Shown: positions 44,686 to 55,304 of the stretch, piece by piece
Position numbering within the stretch: the stretch's first letter is position 1
Layout: every line of letters begins with the position of its first letter
Assembly: GCF_024345995.1 (NCBI RefSeq)
Contig: NZ_JAGQCE010000002.1
Coordinates: forward strand, 1 to 64,000
Origin: Synechococcus sp. Cruz-7E5
GTDB lineage: Bacteria > Cyanobacteriota > Cyanobacteriia > PCC-6307 > Cyanobiaceae
Direction: 5' to 3'
DNA length: 64,000 bases
Notes under the pieces: generated by a model
Seen by the model: the letters and a program-made list of their open reading frames with translations, nothing else
Database searches by the model: none
What the model was told of the DNA's origin: nothing
Made by a program: the position numbers and the translations under genes

Positions 44686-45780
44686 TCAGTAAGCCAGCCC
44701 GCGCAGCTGGCTCAGCCAGAGCAGCATGGGCAGGCTCAGGGCCAGCCAGAGGCACTCCAGGCGGGCGCTCAGCGTCAGGATCAGGGCCACGGCAGTGGCA
44801 TCGGCTGCGGGATAACCCCGGCCGAGGATCGGTTTGGCCCTGGCCACGCCTCCGTAGTGGTTCAAGCCCCCCAGCTGAACCCGGCCCGCCAGGGCAAAGG
44901 CCGCCATTGACACCCCGGCGTTGGGAGAGGGATCGGCCCGCCCCTGGCGCAGCGCTTCCCGCCCAAGCTCAAGGCCTCGCCAGAGCCGGCCCGCGACGGC
45001 TGGCAGCGTGAACGCCACCAGCCGGGCGGGCATCCATGTGAGCAGGTCATCAAGGCGGGCGCCGGCGGTACCCAGCCAGAGCAGGCGGCCGCGGCGGTAG
45101 CCGAGCATGGAATCGAGCGTGCTGGCGGCCTTGTACATCCAGGCCAGGCTCAGGGGGCCAGGAGCCCCATCAGCAACCCCCAGCGCCGCCCAGATCCCAG
45201 CGCCCACCAGCATCCAGAACAGCGGGCCAAAGAGGCCATCGACAGCATTTTCCGCGGCAGTCTCTGCTGCCCCTCGCATCAGTTCCGCCCGGCTGAGCTC
45301 GTCCACATCCCGGCCCACGATCCAGGCCAGGCGCCGGCGCGCCTCCCCCAACTCACCATCCTCCCCGGCATCCGGTGGCTGCGGGCCGCTGACCGCTTCC
45401 AGCACCGCGCGAACGGCCTTCTCCAGGCTGCCGGCGGCCAGGGCGCTGGCCAGGGCCACCACCAGTCCGGGCAACCCGAGCCAGACCACTGGGGCCGGCA
45501 GGGGCAGGAGTGAACTTGAGCCAAGTGCCAGTTGCTCAATGATCCAGCCGGCCAGGCCGCTGAAGCCCACCACCAGGGTTGTGAGGCCCAGTCCCACCAG
45601 CCGGAGCCGGCGGGGGTGATCTCCGGCCCAGCGTTCCCCGGCCGCGCGCAGCAACTGGATCGCCCAACCCATCGCCTGCACCGGATGGGGCCAGCTGATC
45701 GGATCCCCCACCAGCCGATCCAGGCCGGCGGCCAGCAGCACCAGGAGCCAGAGCTGGAACGCTCCTGCCGGTGAGATCAC
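44686..45780 (-). CDS. cbiB: adenosylcobinamide-phosphate synthase
   Basis: CbiB/CobD joins aminopropanol phosphate to adenosylcobyric acid in the (pseudo)cobalamin pathway. The 364-residue membrane protein has the signature LAAGLDRLVGDPISWPHPVQ at its start, then RRRLAWIVGRDVDELSRAEL and AAETAAENAVDGLFGPLFWM, and KAASTLDSMLGYRRGRLLWL. These are the family blocks in order. The start is GTG at 45780, overlapping the preceding stop (GTGA at 45777-45780). It ends an unbroken leftward run from 50.5 kb. Confidence 0.95.
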   Translation of the reverse strand: MISPAGAFQLWLLVLLAAGLDRLVGDPISWPHPVQAMGWAIQLLRAAGERWAGDHPRRLRLVGLGLTTLVVGFSGLAGWIIEQLALGSSSLLPLPAPVVWLGLPGLVVALASALAAGSLEKAVRAVLEAVSGPQPPDAGEDGELGEARRRLAWIVGRDVDELSRAELMRGAAETAAENAVDGLFGPLFWMLVGAGIWAALGVADGAPGPLSLAWMYKAASTLDSMLGYRRGRLLWLGTAGARLDDLLTWMPARLVAFTLPAVAGRLWRGLELGREALRQGRADPSPNAGVSMAAFALAGRVQLGGLNHYGGVARAKPILGRGYPAADATAVALILTLSARLECLWLALSLPMLLWLSQLRGLAY

Positions 45781-46880
45781 GGCCGCGGCGGCAGCACCAG
45801 GGCCGCGCCGATGAAGAGGCCAAGCTGAAGGGGGAGGGCAACGGGCAGGCCGAGCAGCTGGGCCACCAGCCCCATGGCCAGGCTGCCGATCAGGCCGCCG
45901 ATAGCCCCCGATCGCGCCAGGGTCTGCCAGCTCAGGGGCTCATCGCCCAGGTGAGTCAGACCCCTGACCTGATCCAGGTCGCTGGCCTGGGCAAGGCCGC
46001 CCATCGGCAGAAACAGCAGCAGCGATCCCCAGCCGGGCAGCCAGCGGGTCGCACCCAGCAGCAGGGCCATGACCAGATAGCGGAAGGCCCCCTCGCGGCG
46101 CGGCCCCACCAGCTGCCGGGCCATCGGCCACCAAGCCAGACCCCAGTCCCCGCCAAGGCAGCGCCCCAGTCCATAGGCGGCCAGCACCAAGCCGAAATCC
46201 AGACAGGTGCCGGCTTCCACCTGGCGCACCCACAGAGGCAGCAGCCCGAAGAGACCGCCGAACAGCACACCCTGCATGGCGCAGCGCCAGCTGAACGCCG
46301 CAGGCGCAGGCGGGGCTCCTGCGCCTGCTCCCTGGCGGCGATACTCCCCCCGGGCCTGGCGCGCCAGAGGTAGCGCTGGCAGGAGCAGCACCAGGGCCTG
46401 GCTGAACTGGAGCAGGGCGCGGCCGATCGGAAACAGCAGCGCCGTGAGTCCATGGCCAAGCAGGGCACCTAATTCGCCGACACGCCGCAGCTGTCCCATC
46501 GGCAGCTGGTGCACTGCCAGCAGGGTCCGCTGCACGGGCAGGACCGCCATCTGGGTGCCCACCGCGACGGCCAGCACCGAGGCCATGGCCAGCAGCACGG
46601 GGATCGAGAGTTCGGTCGCTGGGGCGCCCACGGCCAGGCTGGTGCCCACCCCCAGTCCCAGCAGCACAAGCACCGCCAGCAGTTGCAGCATCACCCCGGC
46701 CTGGGGACGGTGGATCAGGGGAAGCAGCGCCGGCAGGGTGACCAGGGCCGGCAGCATGCTGTTCACCAGGGGTGAAGGGCTCAGGCCACTCACCATCCAG
46801 GCGGCGGCGGCCAGGGTGAGGCTGGTGCTGGCCTGGGCACTGCCCCAGGCCAGCACAGGCAAGTTAAGCCTGGGGGCCAC
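45777..46880 (-). CDS. MFS-type permease
   Basis: The 367-residue protein has roughly eleven or twelve hydrophobic helices separated by short loops, with a central charged loop ARGEYRRQGAGAGA near residue 190. The second half contains GLGRCLGGDWGLAWW, resembling an MFS loop. It is alanine/leucine-rich and lacks clear substrate motifs. The GTG start at 46880 lies 26 bp after ilvC, and the stop overlaps cbiB by 4 bp, so it is probably cotranscribed. A link with cobalamin export or precursor handling is speculative. Confidence 0.72.
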   Translation of the reverse strand: MAPRLNLPVLAWGSAQASTSLTLAAAAWMVSGLSPSPLVNSMLPALVTLPALLPLIHRPQAGVMLQLLAVLVLLGLGVGTSLAVGAPATELSIPVLLAMASVLAVAVGTQMAVLPVQRTLLAVHQLPMGQLRRVGELGALLGHGLTALLFPIGRALLQFSQALVLLLPALPLARQARGEYRRQGAGAGAPPAPAAFSWRCAMQGVLFGGLFGLLPLWVRQVEAGTCLDFGLVLAAYGLGRCLGGDWGLAWWPMARQLVGPRREGAFRYLVMALLLGATRWLPGWGSLLLFLPMGGLAQASDLDQVRGLTHLGDEPLSWQTLARSGAIGGLIGSLAMGLVAQLLGLPVALPLQLGLFIGAALVLPPRP

Positions 46881-46906
46881 GTTTACGCCGTAGGGATGAT
46901 CCCGCT

Positions 46907-47932
<1,026 letters not shown>

Positions 47933-47952
47933 TTACGGTCGCGCCTGACCGC

Positions 47953-48555
47953 TCAGGCTTCGCCGGGGTGGGAGATCACCCGGTCGATCAGGCCGTAGTC
48001 CTTGGCCTCCGCTGCGCTGAGGAAGTAATCGCGGTCGGTGTCCTTGGTCACCTTCTCGAGGCTCTGACCACACATGTCGGCCAGGCTCTGGTTGAGCATG
48101 TCCTTGATGCGCAGGATCTCGCGGGCCTCGATCTCGATGTCACTGGCCTGTCGCTGGCTGGTGCCACCCAGGGGTTGGTGGATCATGATCCGCGCATGCG
48201 GCAGGGCCAGGCGCTTGCCTTTGGTGCCCGCCGCCAGCAGGAACGCACCCATGCTGGCCGCAAGCCCCACACAGATGGTGATCACATCCGACTTGACGTA
48301 CTGGATCGTGTCGTAGATCGCCAGCCCGGCCGTGACCGACCCCCCAGGCGAATTGATGTACAGATAGATCGGCTTGCTGCTGTCGTCGGAATCGAGGTAC
48401 AGCATCTGAGCGACGAGGCTGTTGGCGATGCTGTCGTTCACCTCCGATCCGAGGAAGAGGATGCGCTCAACGCCCAGACGGGTGTAGATGTCGACCCAGC
48501 GCTCGTACTGGCTGCCGGGCAGGCGATAGGGAACGCTGGGGGTGCCGATGGGCAT
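47953..48555 (-). CDS. clpP: ATP-dependent Clp protease proteolytic subunit (ClpP3 type)
   Basis: The 200-residue serine peptidase has the catalytic triad: Ser101 in [16 protein letters not shown], His126 in [11 protein letters not shown] and an Asp near 176 in [13 protein letters not shown]. In cyanobacteria the paralogue directly downstream of clpR is ClpP3, which forms a mixed essential core with the inactive ClpR. That arrangement is seen here, with clpR upstream on the same strand (83 bp gap). I therefore use the general symbol with a ClpP3 note. Confidence 0.95.
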   Translation of the reverse strand: MPIGTPSVPYRLPGSQYERWVDIYTRLGVERILFLGSEVNDSIANSLVAQMLYLDSDDSSKPIYLYINSPGGSVTAGLAIYDTIQYVKSDVITICVGLAASMGAFLLAAGTKGKRLALPHARIMIHQPLGGTSQRQASDIEIEAREILRIKDMLNQSLADMCGQSLEKVTKDTDRDYFLSAAEAKDYGLIDRVISHPGEA

Positions 48556-48638
48556 GGCGGTGGGTGTGGAACGGGGTGTTGACGCAATGAAAGAGGAGTC
48601 GCGAGCTGGCTTGGATCAGCAAGCTCAGCGGGCCAGGT

Positions 48639-49313
48639 TCAGACCGAGCCGGCCACGGGGACCGGCAGGGACTTCTGACTGGTGAGGATCCGGTCGATCA
48701 GTCCGTAATCGAGGGCTTCGCTGGGCGTGAGGTAAGTCATGCGGTCGGAATCCTTCGAGAGCTGCTCCACACTGCGGCCGGTGTTGTCGGAGAGCATCTC
48801 CAGCATGACGCGCTTGTTGTGCAGGACTTCCTGGGCGCGAATCTGAATGTCGCTGGCCTGGCCGCGGGCGCCGGAGCGGGGCTGGTGCAGCACGATCGAG
48901 GCGTGGGGCAGGGCGGCCCGATGGCCCTTGGCACCCGCCGAGAGGATCATCGCGGCCGTCCCCATGGCCTGGCCGATGCAGATGGTGTGCACCGGCGGCT
49001 TCACGTATCGGATCGTGTCGCAGATGGCGAAGGCCTCGGTTTCGAAGCCGATGGCATCGCCCGAGTACCAGCTGGTGCCGGTGGAGTTGATGTAAAAGAA
49101 GATCGGCTTCTCGGGATTGTCGAATTCGAGATAGAGGAGCTGGGCAATGATCAGCTCAGTCACATCGATGCCCATCTGACGCTTGGCGTCGTCGTCGGAG
49201 AAGAGGGGCAGACCGAGGTACACGATCCGCTCCTTCAGCATCAGCGACGGCAGATCGGGCGGCGGTGTGCGCATCACGGCGGAATCGCCGTAGTAAGGGG
49301 CCGACACCGACAT
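48639..49313 (-). CDS. clpR: ClpR, inactive ClpP-like subunit
   Basis: The 224-residue protein has the ClpP fold but reads ICIGQAMGTAAMILSAGAKG where the catalytic serine should be, so the Ser position (about 118) is Gly. The histidine in IVLHQPRSGARGQ is retained. The variant GQAMGTAAM and the insertion YSGDAIGFETEAF are marks of cyanobacterial/plastid ClpR, a structural partner in the ClpP3/R ring. It lies just upstream of clpP3 and 32 bp downstream of the PIN/TRAM gene. The missing serine is family-normal and not a mutation. Confidence 0.95.
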   Translation of the reverse strand: MSVSAPYYGDSAVMRTPPPDLPSLMLKERIVYLGLPLFSDDDAKRQMGIDVTELIIAQLLYLEFDNPEKPIFFYINSTGTSWYSGDAIGFETEAFAICDTIRYVKPPVHTICIGQAMGTAAMILSAGAKGHRAALPHASIVLHQPRSGARGQASDIQIRAQEVLHNKRVMLEMLSDNTGRSVEQLSKDSDRMTYLTPSEALDYGLIDRILTSQKSLPVPVAGSV

Positions 49314-49345
49314 CTGGAAACGCTCTACAGGGCCTGAATGGGAGC

Positions 49346-50458
49346 CTAGCGGGGGCCAGCCGGCTGCTGGACCTGGGCGGGCTGTTTCGGTCCCTCCTGG
49401 TCGCAGCGGGCGAAGACCATGCGCCCAGCCGGGGTCTGCAGGGCGCCGGTCACGGTCACGGGCAGGCGCTGGCCGATGCGGGCCCGAGCGGATTCCACCA
49501 CCACCATCGTGCCGTCCTCCAGGTACCCAACTCCCTGGTTGGCCTCCTTGCCCTCGCGAACGATCTTGAGCTGCAGGGCATCACCGGGCTGCACCTCGGG
49601 CCGCAGGGCGATCACCAGGGCGCTCAGATTCATCACCTTGAGGGCCTGCACCTCAGCCACCTTGGCCAGGTTGTAGTCGGCTGTGAGCAGGGTGCCGCCG
49701 GTGTCGGCGGTGAGCTTGAGCAGTTTGTCGTCGGCGCCGTTGCCCTCGTAGCGGGTGCTGTTCACCACCAGGCGGCGGCCATAGGTTTCGCGCAGGGCGG
49801 CCAGCAGGTTCAGGCCGCGCCGGCCCTTGCCCCGCTTCTCGGCATTGCCCGAATCGGCCAGCTGCTGCAGCTCATCGATCACGGCCTGGGCAACAATCAC
49901 CTGACCTTCCAGCAAGCCCGACTCCAGCAGCCCGCGGATTCTTCCGTCGATGATCACGCTGGTGTCGAGAATCTTGGCGGTGGCTGGCTGCAGAACCCCG
50001 TCGGCGACCAGCAGCGCCTCGGTGCTGGAAGGGTTGAACAGCCGCAGCAGCGTGCGGCCGTGAACCTCGGCGAGGTTGTAACCCAACACCCCGAAGAACA
50101 CGTTGCTCAGCACCGCCGCCAGCGGCTTCACGAAAATCACCTCCCAGGGCAGCGGCAGCAGCAGGATCGGTGCCAGCAGCAGGTTGGCCACCAGCAGGCC
50201 CAGGATCAGCCCCACCGCACGGCTCACCAGCAGGTCGGTGGGCATCGAACGCACCTGTCGCATCAGGCGCCGCCGCAGCAGCTGAAAGAAGAATCCGGCC
50301 AGCAGCCCGAAGAAGGCCCCGAAGCCGCCCAGCACCCAGCGCAGGCCCTCGAGGTTGGTCACCTCGATCAGCAGGTTCTCCGGCAGCAGATCCACCCCCA
50401 GCCAGCCGGTGGCTGCGCCGGAGATCAGGAACAGCAGCAGGATGATCGGGTCCACCAT
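49346..50458 (-). CDS. PIN/TRAM-domain membrane protein (YacL-like)
   Basis: The 370-residue protein has four N-terminal membrane helices (residues 3-20, 39-60, 80-108 and 110-128). Then comes a PIN nuclease-like domain with KILDTSVIIDGRIRGLLESG, VIDELQQLADSGNAEKRGKG and TLLTADYNLAKVA (conserved acidic residues), and a C-terminal TRAM domain starting about residue 290. This layout defines the YacL group. PIN domains are RNases; the TRAM may bind RNA. Function in cyanobacteria is unknown. It leads the leftward run that includes clpR, clpP3 and ilvC. Confidence 0.9.
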   Translation of the reverse strand: MVDPIILLLFLISGAATGWLGVDLLPENLLIEVTNLEGLRWVLGGFGAFFGLLAGFFFQLLRRRLMRQVRSMPTDLLVSRAVGLILGLLVANLLLAPILLLPLPWEVIFVKPLAAVLSNVFFGVLGYNLAEVHGRTLLRLFNPSSTEALLVADGVLQPATAKILDTSVIIDGRIRGLLESGLLEGQVIVAQAVIDELQQLADSGNAEKRGKGRRGLNLLAALRETYGRRLVVNSTRYEGNGADDKLLKLTADTGGTLLTADYNLAKVAEVQALKVMNLSALVIALRPEVQPGDALQLKIVREGKEANQGVGYLEDGTMVVVESARARIGQRLPVTVTGALQTPAGRMVFARCDQEGPKQPAQVQQPAGPR

Positions 50459-50599
50459 GAATGGGTTGTGGGCTGCCTAGAACCGGGAACTCGCAGCATG
50501 GCTGATCCCACTCCATCTGGCCGGGAAAGGTATCCGTACATTTGCCTACGGACATGTGGCGAAACCTGAAGGCGGCCGCGCCCAAGTCCACGCCAGCCC

Positions 50600-51820
50600 G
50601 TGACTGCACCCCGCGCCGCCTACCTCCACATCCCCTTCTGCCATCGCCGGTGCTTCTACTGCGACTTTGCGGTGGTGCCACTGGGAGACCATGCCGACGG
50701 GGCCAATTCCGGCTCGATCGCCGCCTATCTGCCCCTGCTGCAGGCCGAGATCGCCGCCAGCCCGAACCCTGCCCCGCTCTCCACCGTCTACATCGGCGGC
50801 GGCACCCCCTCGCTGCTCACTCCCAGGCAGATGGAGGCGGTTCTGGATGGCCTGCGGCAGCGATTCGGCTTCGCCCCCGGGGCTGAGATCACCCTGGAGA
50901 TGGATCCGGCCAGCTTCGATCGTCCGCGGCTGGAGGGGATGCTGGCTCTGGGCATCAATCGGGTTAGCCTGGGGGGACAGAGCTTCGATGACGGGGTGCT
51001 GGAGCGGCTGGGCCGCCGCCATCGCCGCCAGGACCTGCTCCAGGCCGCCGGCTGGCTGCGCCAGGCCCTGGCCGCTGGTGATCTGGCCAGCTGGAGTCTG
51101 GATCTGATCCAGGGGCTTCCCGAGCAGGATCTGTCCCACTGGCGGCAGCAGCTGCGGCAGGCCCTGGAACTGGAGCCGCCCCATCTCTCCGTCTACGACC
51201 TGATCGTGGAACCCGGCACCGTGTTTGAGCGCCTGCAGCAGCGCGGGCAGCTGCCCCTGCCGGATCCGGATCTGGGGGCCGACCTGATGGACCTCACCGG
51301 GGAGCAGCTACGCAGCGCCGGCTACGGCCGCTACGAGATTTCCAACTACGCCCTGCCCGGGCACGCCTCCCGACACAACCGCGTCTACTGGAGTGGGGCC
51401 GGTTGGTGGGGTTTCGGCCTGGGGGCCACGTCGGCTCCTTACGGACAGCGCCTGGCCAGGCCCCGCACCCGGGAGGCCTATGCCGCCTGGCTGCAGACCA
51501 GAGCGGCCAGCCCGCCGGCAGGGCGGCCGCCGTTCGATGAATGGCTGATGGTGGGTCTGCGCCGGCGCGAAGGGGTGAACCTGGAGCGTCTCGCCCGGGC
51601 CGCGGGTCTGAACATGGCTGACTGCACGTCGTTGCATGGCTGGATGGCCCCCTGGCGCGAGCGGGGCCTGCTGCTGGTGGAGGGCCGGCGCTGGCGGCTG
51701 GCGGATCCCCAGGGGCTGGCTCTCAGCAATGCGGTGCTGAGGGAGTTGCTGGCCTGGTGGGGCGCCCATCAACCTCAAGAGGCGCCTCTGGCGCAGTCGC
51801 CGATTGCAGCCAGCCCCTGA
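50600..51820 (+). CDS. hemW: radical SAM heme chaperone HemW
   Basis: HemW is a haem-binding radical SAM protein related to HemN; it delivers haem to respiratory enzymes and lacks coproporphyrinogen oxidase activity. The 406-residue protein has [20 protein letters not shown] with CX3CX2C near residue 14, the [10 protein letters not shown] loop, RVSLGGQSF and the HemW hallmark [19 protein letters not shown] (HNxxYW). The start is GTG at 50600. The final 98 bp overlap the convergent panB end, which is unusually long. Confidence 0.95.
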   Translation: MTAPRAAYLHIPFCHRRCFYCDFAVVPLGDHADGANSGSIAAYLPLLQAEIAASPNPAPLSTVYIGGGTPSLLTPRQMEAVLDGLRQRFGFAPGAEITLEMDPASFDRPRLEGMLALGINRVSLGGQSFDDGVLERLGRRHRRQDLLQAAGWLRQALAAGDLASWSLDLIQGLPEQDLSHWRQQLRQALELEPPHLSVYDLIVEPGTVFERLQQRGQLPLPDPDLGADLMDLTGEQLRSAGYGRYEISNYALPGHASRHNRVYWSGAGWWGFGLGATSAPYGQRLARPRTREAYAAWLQTRAASPPAGRPPFDEWLMVGLRRREGVNLERLARAAGLNMADCTSLHGWMAPWRERGLLLVEGRRWRLADPQGLALSNAVLRELLAWWGAHQPQEAPLAQSPIAASP

Positions 51821-52577
51821 GGGCATCCACGCATAGTTCGCGGCCCGCCAGCAGCGGCGCGCTGAAGGGAGGTTGGCTCGGGGTCAGGCCCAGCAGGTCC
51901 GCCGTGACCCGGACCTGGCCATCGCAGTCGTCGCCGGCGCCGATCCCGATCACCGGAATGGCCAGCTGCCGGCGCAGGCTGCCGGCCAGATCCGCCGGCA
52001 CGTGTTCAAGCACCAGGGCGAAGCAGCCGGCGGCCTCCAGATCCAGCGCCTGGCGCCGCAGGCGCTCCTGGCTGATTGGGTCCCTGGCCTGGCGCCGGTA
52101 GCCCAGCCGGTGCACCGACTGCGGGGTCAGGCCGAGGTGGCCCATCACCGGGATCCCGCTGCGCACCAGCCGGTCGATCACGGCCACGGTTTCCGGCTCA
52201 CCGCCCTCCAGCTTCACGGCGGCCGCCGCGCTTTCCTTGAGCACCCGCCCAGCGGCCGCCACCGCCTGATCAGTGCCGCACTGGTAGCTGAGGAAGGGAA
52301 GATCGCAGATCAGCAGCGGTTGCTGGCCCCGGGGCCGCCGCAGACCCCTGGCCACGGCCTGGGTGTGGCCGATCATCTCCGCCAGGGTCACCGGCAGGGT
52401 TGTGGCATGGCCGAGCACCACCATCGCCAGGGAGTCGCCCACCAGCACCACCTCGGCACCGGCCTCCTCCACCAGCGCCCCCGAGAGGGCATCCCAGGCG
52501 GTGAGCATCAGGATCGGCCTCCCCGCCTGTTTGCGGGCCACCAGATCACCGGGTCTCAGGGGCACGGGCAGAAGCAT
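51723..52577 (-). CDS. panB: 3-methyl-2-oxobutanoate hydroxymethyltransferase
   Basis: PanB makes ketopantoate from 2-oxoisovalerate in pantothenate and CoA synthesis. The 284-residue protein has the barrel motifs [64 protein letters not shown] and [16 protein letters not shown]. The C-terminal 20-25 residues ([13 protein letters not shown]) extend past the conserved domain and account for most of the 98-bp overlap with hemW. The ATG is at 52577, directly next to the SRP RNA promoter region on the other strand. Confidence 0.96.
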   Translation of the reverse strand: MLLPVPLRPGDLVARKQAGRPILMLTAWDALSGALVEEAGAEVVLVGDSLAMVVLGHATTLPVTLAEMIGHTQAVARGLRRPRGQQPLLICDLPFLSYQCGTDQAVAAAGRVLKESAAAAVKLEGGEPETVAVIDRLVRSGIPVMGHLGLTPQSVHRLGYRRQARDPISQERLRRQALDLEAAGCFALVLEHVPADLAGSLRRQLAIPVIGIGAGDDCDGQVRVTADLLGLTPSQPPFSAPLLAGRELCVDALRGWLQSATAPEAPLEVDGRPTRPATPSAPHC

Positions 52578-52607
52578 CTCGGGCCTCCATTGCTACCATT
52601 GACTCGA

Positions 52608-52702
52608 CTCGGACCCACGCGGCCCGGACGCCCAAATCTGGTCAGGACCGGAAGGTAGCAGCCACACGGGATGCTCCAGGCAGGCGTGGACTCCGGGTCA
52701 CC
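52608..52702 (+). ncRNA. ffs: signal recognition particle RNA (4.5S)
   Basis: The conserved apical domain appears as CTGGTCAGGACCGGAAGGTA then GCAGCC, the sequence recognised by Ffh, between long complementary arms (CCCACGC near the 5' end with GCGTGG near the 3' end). The size of about 95 nt fits the small bacterial SRP RNA. Ends are estimates to within a few bases. It lies between panB and ftsZ, whose convergent stop is at 52746. Confidence 0.92.
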
Positions 52703-52745
52703 CTCTTCAAGAACGGGAGCCCTCAGGCCTGGCCGAGCTGACGGA

Positions 52746-53945
52746 TCAGGGGTTGGTGGAACGGCTCTGGCGGTTGAGCAGGAAGGGAGGAATCTTGGCG
52801 CCGCGCTGGTCGGCTTCGGCTTCGGTGTGGGTGAGCTCGGGGCTGGCGGCAAATTTCTCGCGGGGGCGCTCGATGCGGTATGTGCTGCCCGCCTCGAAGC
52901 CTGTGGCGATCACGGTCACGTGGATCTCGCCTTCGAGCTTCTCATCCACAACGGCGCCCACAATGATGTTGGCGTCGGGGTCGACCACGTCGTAGATCAC
53001 CTCGGAGGCGGTGGTCATGTCCTCGAGGGTCATGTCCTTGCCGCCGCTGATATTGATCACGCAGCCCTTGGCCCCGTCGATCCTGGCGGCTTCCAGGAGA
53101 GGGCTGCTGATGGCGGCCTGGGCGGCTTCCACGGCCCGAGAGCGGCCCGAGCCCACGCCGATGCCCAGCAGGGCCGTGCCCGCCAGGGTCATGACGGAGC
53201 GCACATCGGCAAAGTCGACGTTGACCAGGCCAGGACGGGTGATGATGTCGCTGATCCCCTTGACGCCCTGACGGAGCACGTCGTCGGCGGCGCGGAAGGC
53301 CTCCTGGAGGGGAGCGCCGGAGATGGCATCACGCAGGCGGTCGTTGGGGATCACGATCAGGGTGTCGACGTGCTCAGCCAGCCGGGCGATGCCTTCCTCG
53401 GCCTGCTTCATGCGCTTGCGTCCCTCAAAGCTGAATGGCTTGGTGACGATGCCCACGGTCAGGGCACCGCATTCCTTGGCCACCTCCGCGAGGATCGGGG
53501 CCGCTCCGGTGCCGGTGCCGCCCCCCATGCCGGCGGCGATGAACACCAGGTCGGCCCCTTCGAGGGCTGCCTGGAGGTCGTTGCGGGATTCTTCGGCCGC
53601 CTTCTGACCGATCATCGGGTTGCCGCCAGCCCCCAGGCCCCGGGTGAGCTTCTGGCCAAGCTGCACCCGACGCTGGGCGGCCGATTGCAACAGGGCCTGG
53701 GCGTCGGTGTTGAGCACCCAGTAACCGACCCCTTCGAGATCCGAGGCGATCATCCGATTGACCGCGTTGCTGCCGCCACCGCCGACGCCGATCACTTCGA
53801 TCCTGGCGCTCTGGCTGGGAACAATGCCGTTACTGGAGGGCGAGGAGGTCAATGGGGATCCGAGTAAGGCGTCTTGTGGGATGGGGAGGATTCCTGCGGT
53901 GAGCTGTACGCCCGGGGAACCGTTGGCACTCATCTCGGGCAGCAT
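52746..53945 (-). CDS. ftsZ: cell-division GTPase FtsZ
   Basis: FtsZ polymerises into the Z-ring at midcell. The GTPase core begins [20 protein letters not shown], then shows the tubulin signature [10 protein letters not shown] and the T7-loop region with [12 protein letters not shown]. The C-terminal tail ends in [13 protein letters not shown], retaining part of the short partner-binding peptide. A disordered N-terminal lead of about 45 residues is typical for cyanobacteria. I chose ATG 53945 ([12 protein letters not shown]); 54014 and 53933 are alternatives. It ends the ddl-ftsQ-ftsZ cluster and lies 43 bp from the SRP RNA. Confidence 0.96.
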   Translation of the reverse strand: MLPEMSANGSPGVQLTAGILPIPQDALLGSPLTSSPSSNGIVPSQSARIEVIGVGGGGSNAVNRMIASDLEGVGYWVLNTDAQALLQSAAQRRVQLGQKLTRGLGAGGNPMIGQKAAEESRNDLQAALEGADLVFIAAGMGGGTGTGAAPILAEVAKECGALTVGIVTKPFSFEGRKRMKQAEEGIARLAEHVDTLIVIPNDRLRDAISGAPLQEAFRAADDVLRQGVKGISDIITRPGLVNVDFADVRSVMTLAGTALLGIGVGSGRSRAVEAAQAAISSPLLEAARIDGAKGCVINISGGKDMTLEDMTTASEVIYDVVDPDANIIVGAVVDEKLEGEIHVTVIATGFEAGSTYRIERPREKFAASPELTHTEAEADQRGAKIPPFLLNRQSRSTNP

Positions 53946-54057
53946 TATGTCTGTGGCGGGCTGGAAAATTCCTGTGCGATGCGGCACTTTTGCGTGAAAT
54001 CGGTTTTCTCGCAATGCTCCGGTGAGGGTTTGCGCTCCGATTGGGAGCTTGTGGCCC

Positions 54058-54897
54058 CTAGTCCACTCCTTGCCCTGGTCGTTTCGGCTGAGCGGAATCG
54101 ACAGCCGCAGCTGGCAGCCCCAGTTCGGGTTGGTTCGGGTCGCTCAGATCGATGGAGCGCACCCCCTGGCCCTTGACCCGCTTCGGCAGTTCTCCGGACA
54201 AGTAACGCAACACATCCAGCCGGCGGGAGAGGTCGCCGTCAGGGCCACCGAGCTTGACCTCCCCGAGGCTGCCAGTGGTCAGAAAGAGGGTGCCGTCGGG
54301 TTCGAATCGGATCGTTTGGAGCGGGCTGCCAAGGTCGTTGCGGCGGTCGATGAGCTGCACGATGGTCGGCTTGAACCGGGCCTGCCATCCCTGCACCCGG
54401 ATCGCTGTTTCGGGCTGGCTGCCGCTGGATCCGATGGCCTTCTGGCTGCTGCTGATCCAGTTGCCGAGGCGGTCGATGTAGCCCTGCTCGTTCCCCTTGG
54501 CTGTCCGCCGCTCCGCCCGCGCCACCACCTGGCGGTCCATCAGCTCGATGCGCAGGCGGGGCGGCAGGATCAGCCGCTGCACCGTCACCTGCTCCACCGG
54601 CAGGGCGTCCAGGAGTTCGGAGCGCATTCGCCGGGGGTCGAGGGTCAGCAGGGGCATGGGGAAGCGCAGTTCGGCTGCGGTGATCACCTGTTCACGGCTC
54701 ACCCGTTCGCTGCCGCTCACCTCCACCTGGGACGGGCCGCTCAGGCTCCAGCCCTGGCGCAGCAGTCCGTAGCCAAGGCCCGCGGCTGCCGCTGAGAAGA
54801 CCACAAGCCTCCAGAAGTTGCGCAGGCGCTCCTGCCGGCGCTGCAGCCGCAGCTGCCGCCGTCGCTCAACCCCTGGCGCCTGAGGACCGGGACTCAC
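54058..54897 (-). CDS. ftsQ: FtsQ-type cell-division protein (POTRA domain)
   Basis: The 279-residue protein has a basic cytoplasmic tail rich in arginine (residues 10-28), one membrane helix [19 protein letters not shown], and a POTRA domain beginning [20 protein letters not shown], then [20 protein letters not shown]. It matches FtsQ/DivIB of the divisome, which links FtsB/FtsL and FtsZ. The GTG start at 54897 overlaps the preceding gene's stop (GTGA). Position between ddl and ftsZ is standard for the division cluster. Confidence 0.9.
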   Translation of the reverse strand: MSPGPQAPGVERRRQLRLQRRQERLRNFWRLVVFSAAAAGLGYGLLRQGWSLSGPSQVEVSGSERVSREQVITAAELRFPMPLLTLDPRRMRSELLDALPVEQVTVQRLILPPRLRIELMDRQVVARAERRTAKGNEQGYIDRLGNWISSSQKAIGSSGSQPETAIRVQGWQARFKPTIVQLIDRRNDLGSPLQTIRFEPDGTLFLTTGSLGEVKLGGPDGDLSRRLDVLRYLSGELPKRVKGQGVRSIDLSDPNQPELGLPAAAVDSAQPKRPGQGVD

Positions 54898-55304
54898 AGC
54901 TCACAACGGGATCGGGCCATCAGCTCATCCATCCAGCGCCGGGCCCGCTCGGCATCGGAGAAGGGCAGGTCTTTTTGCTGGCCATCGCCCACCAGCCGAA
55001 CACGGCAGCTGCCCTGGCTTTCATCGGTGAGGGGAGCATCACCCGAGCCCAGGGACATCAGCTCCAGCAGTTCGAGCTTGCTGATGACGAACGATCCCTG
55101 GGGCTTGAGCACCCCGGCCTCAAAGGTGCTCCAGGTCAGGACCCCTTCGGCGAGCCGCGCCGCACCGCAGCCATCGAGTTTCGAGAGTTCCGAGCCGGCC
55201 GCCCAGTCGCGGAAGAGTCGTTGACGGCGCCGCTCTAGCCAGCCGAGGGCCGTGAGCAGCACAAAAACCACCAGCAGTGGCAGCCAGAGCAAGCCGTGAC
55301 TCAT
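54894..55304 (-). CDS. conserved membrane-anchored protein between ddl and ftsQ
   Basis: The 136-residue protein has one N-terminal membrane helix ([20 protein letters not shown]) and a soluble domain with [20 protein letters not shown] and [21 protein letters not shown] know no named domain. It overlaps ddl upstream (ATGA at 55301-55304) and ftsQ downstream, so it belongs to the division/cell-wall operon and may be a cyanobacterial accessory protein. Function is unknown. Confidence 0.8.
   Translation of the reverse strand: MSHGLLWLPLLVVFVLLTALGWLERRRQRLFRDWAAGSELSKLDGCGAARLAEGVLTWSTFEAGVLKPQGSFVISKLELLELMSLGSGDAPLTDESQGSCRVRLVGDGQQKDLPFSDAERARRWMDELMARSRCEL

Noticed and set aside
48950-48990. 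Loss of the ClpP catalytic serine at 48639-49313 as a mutation
   Set aside because: The GQAMGTAAM form is the normal ClpR sequence and the gene is paired with an active ClpP.
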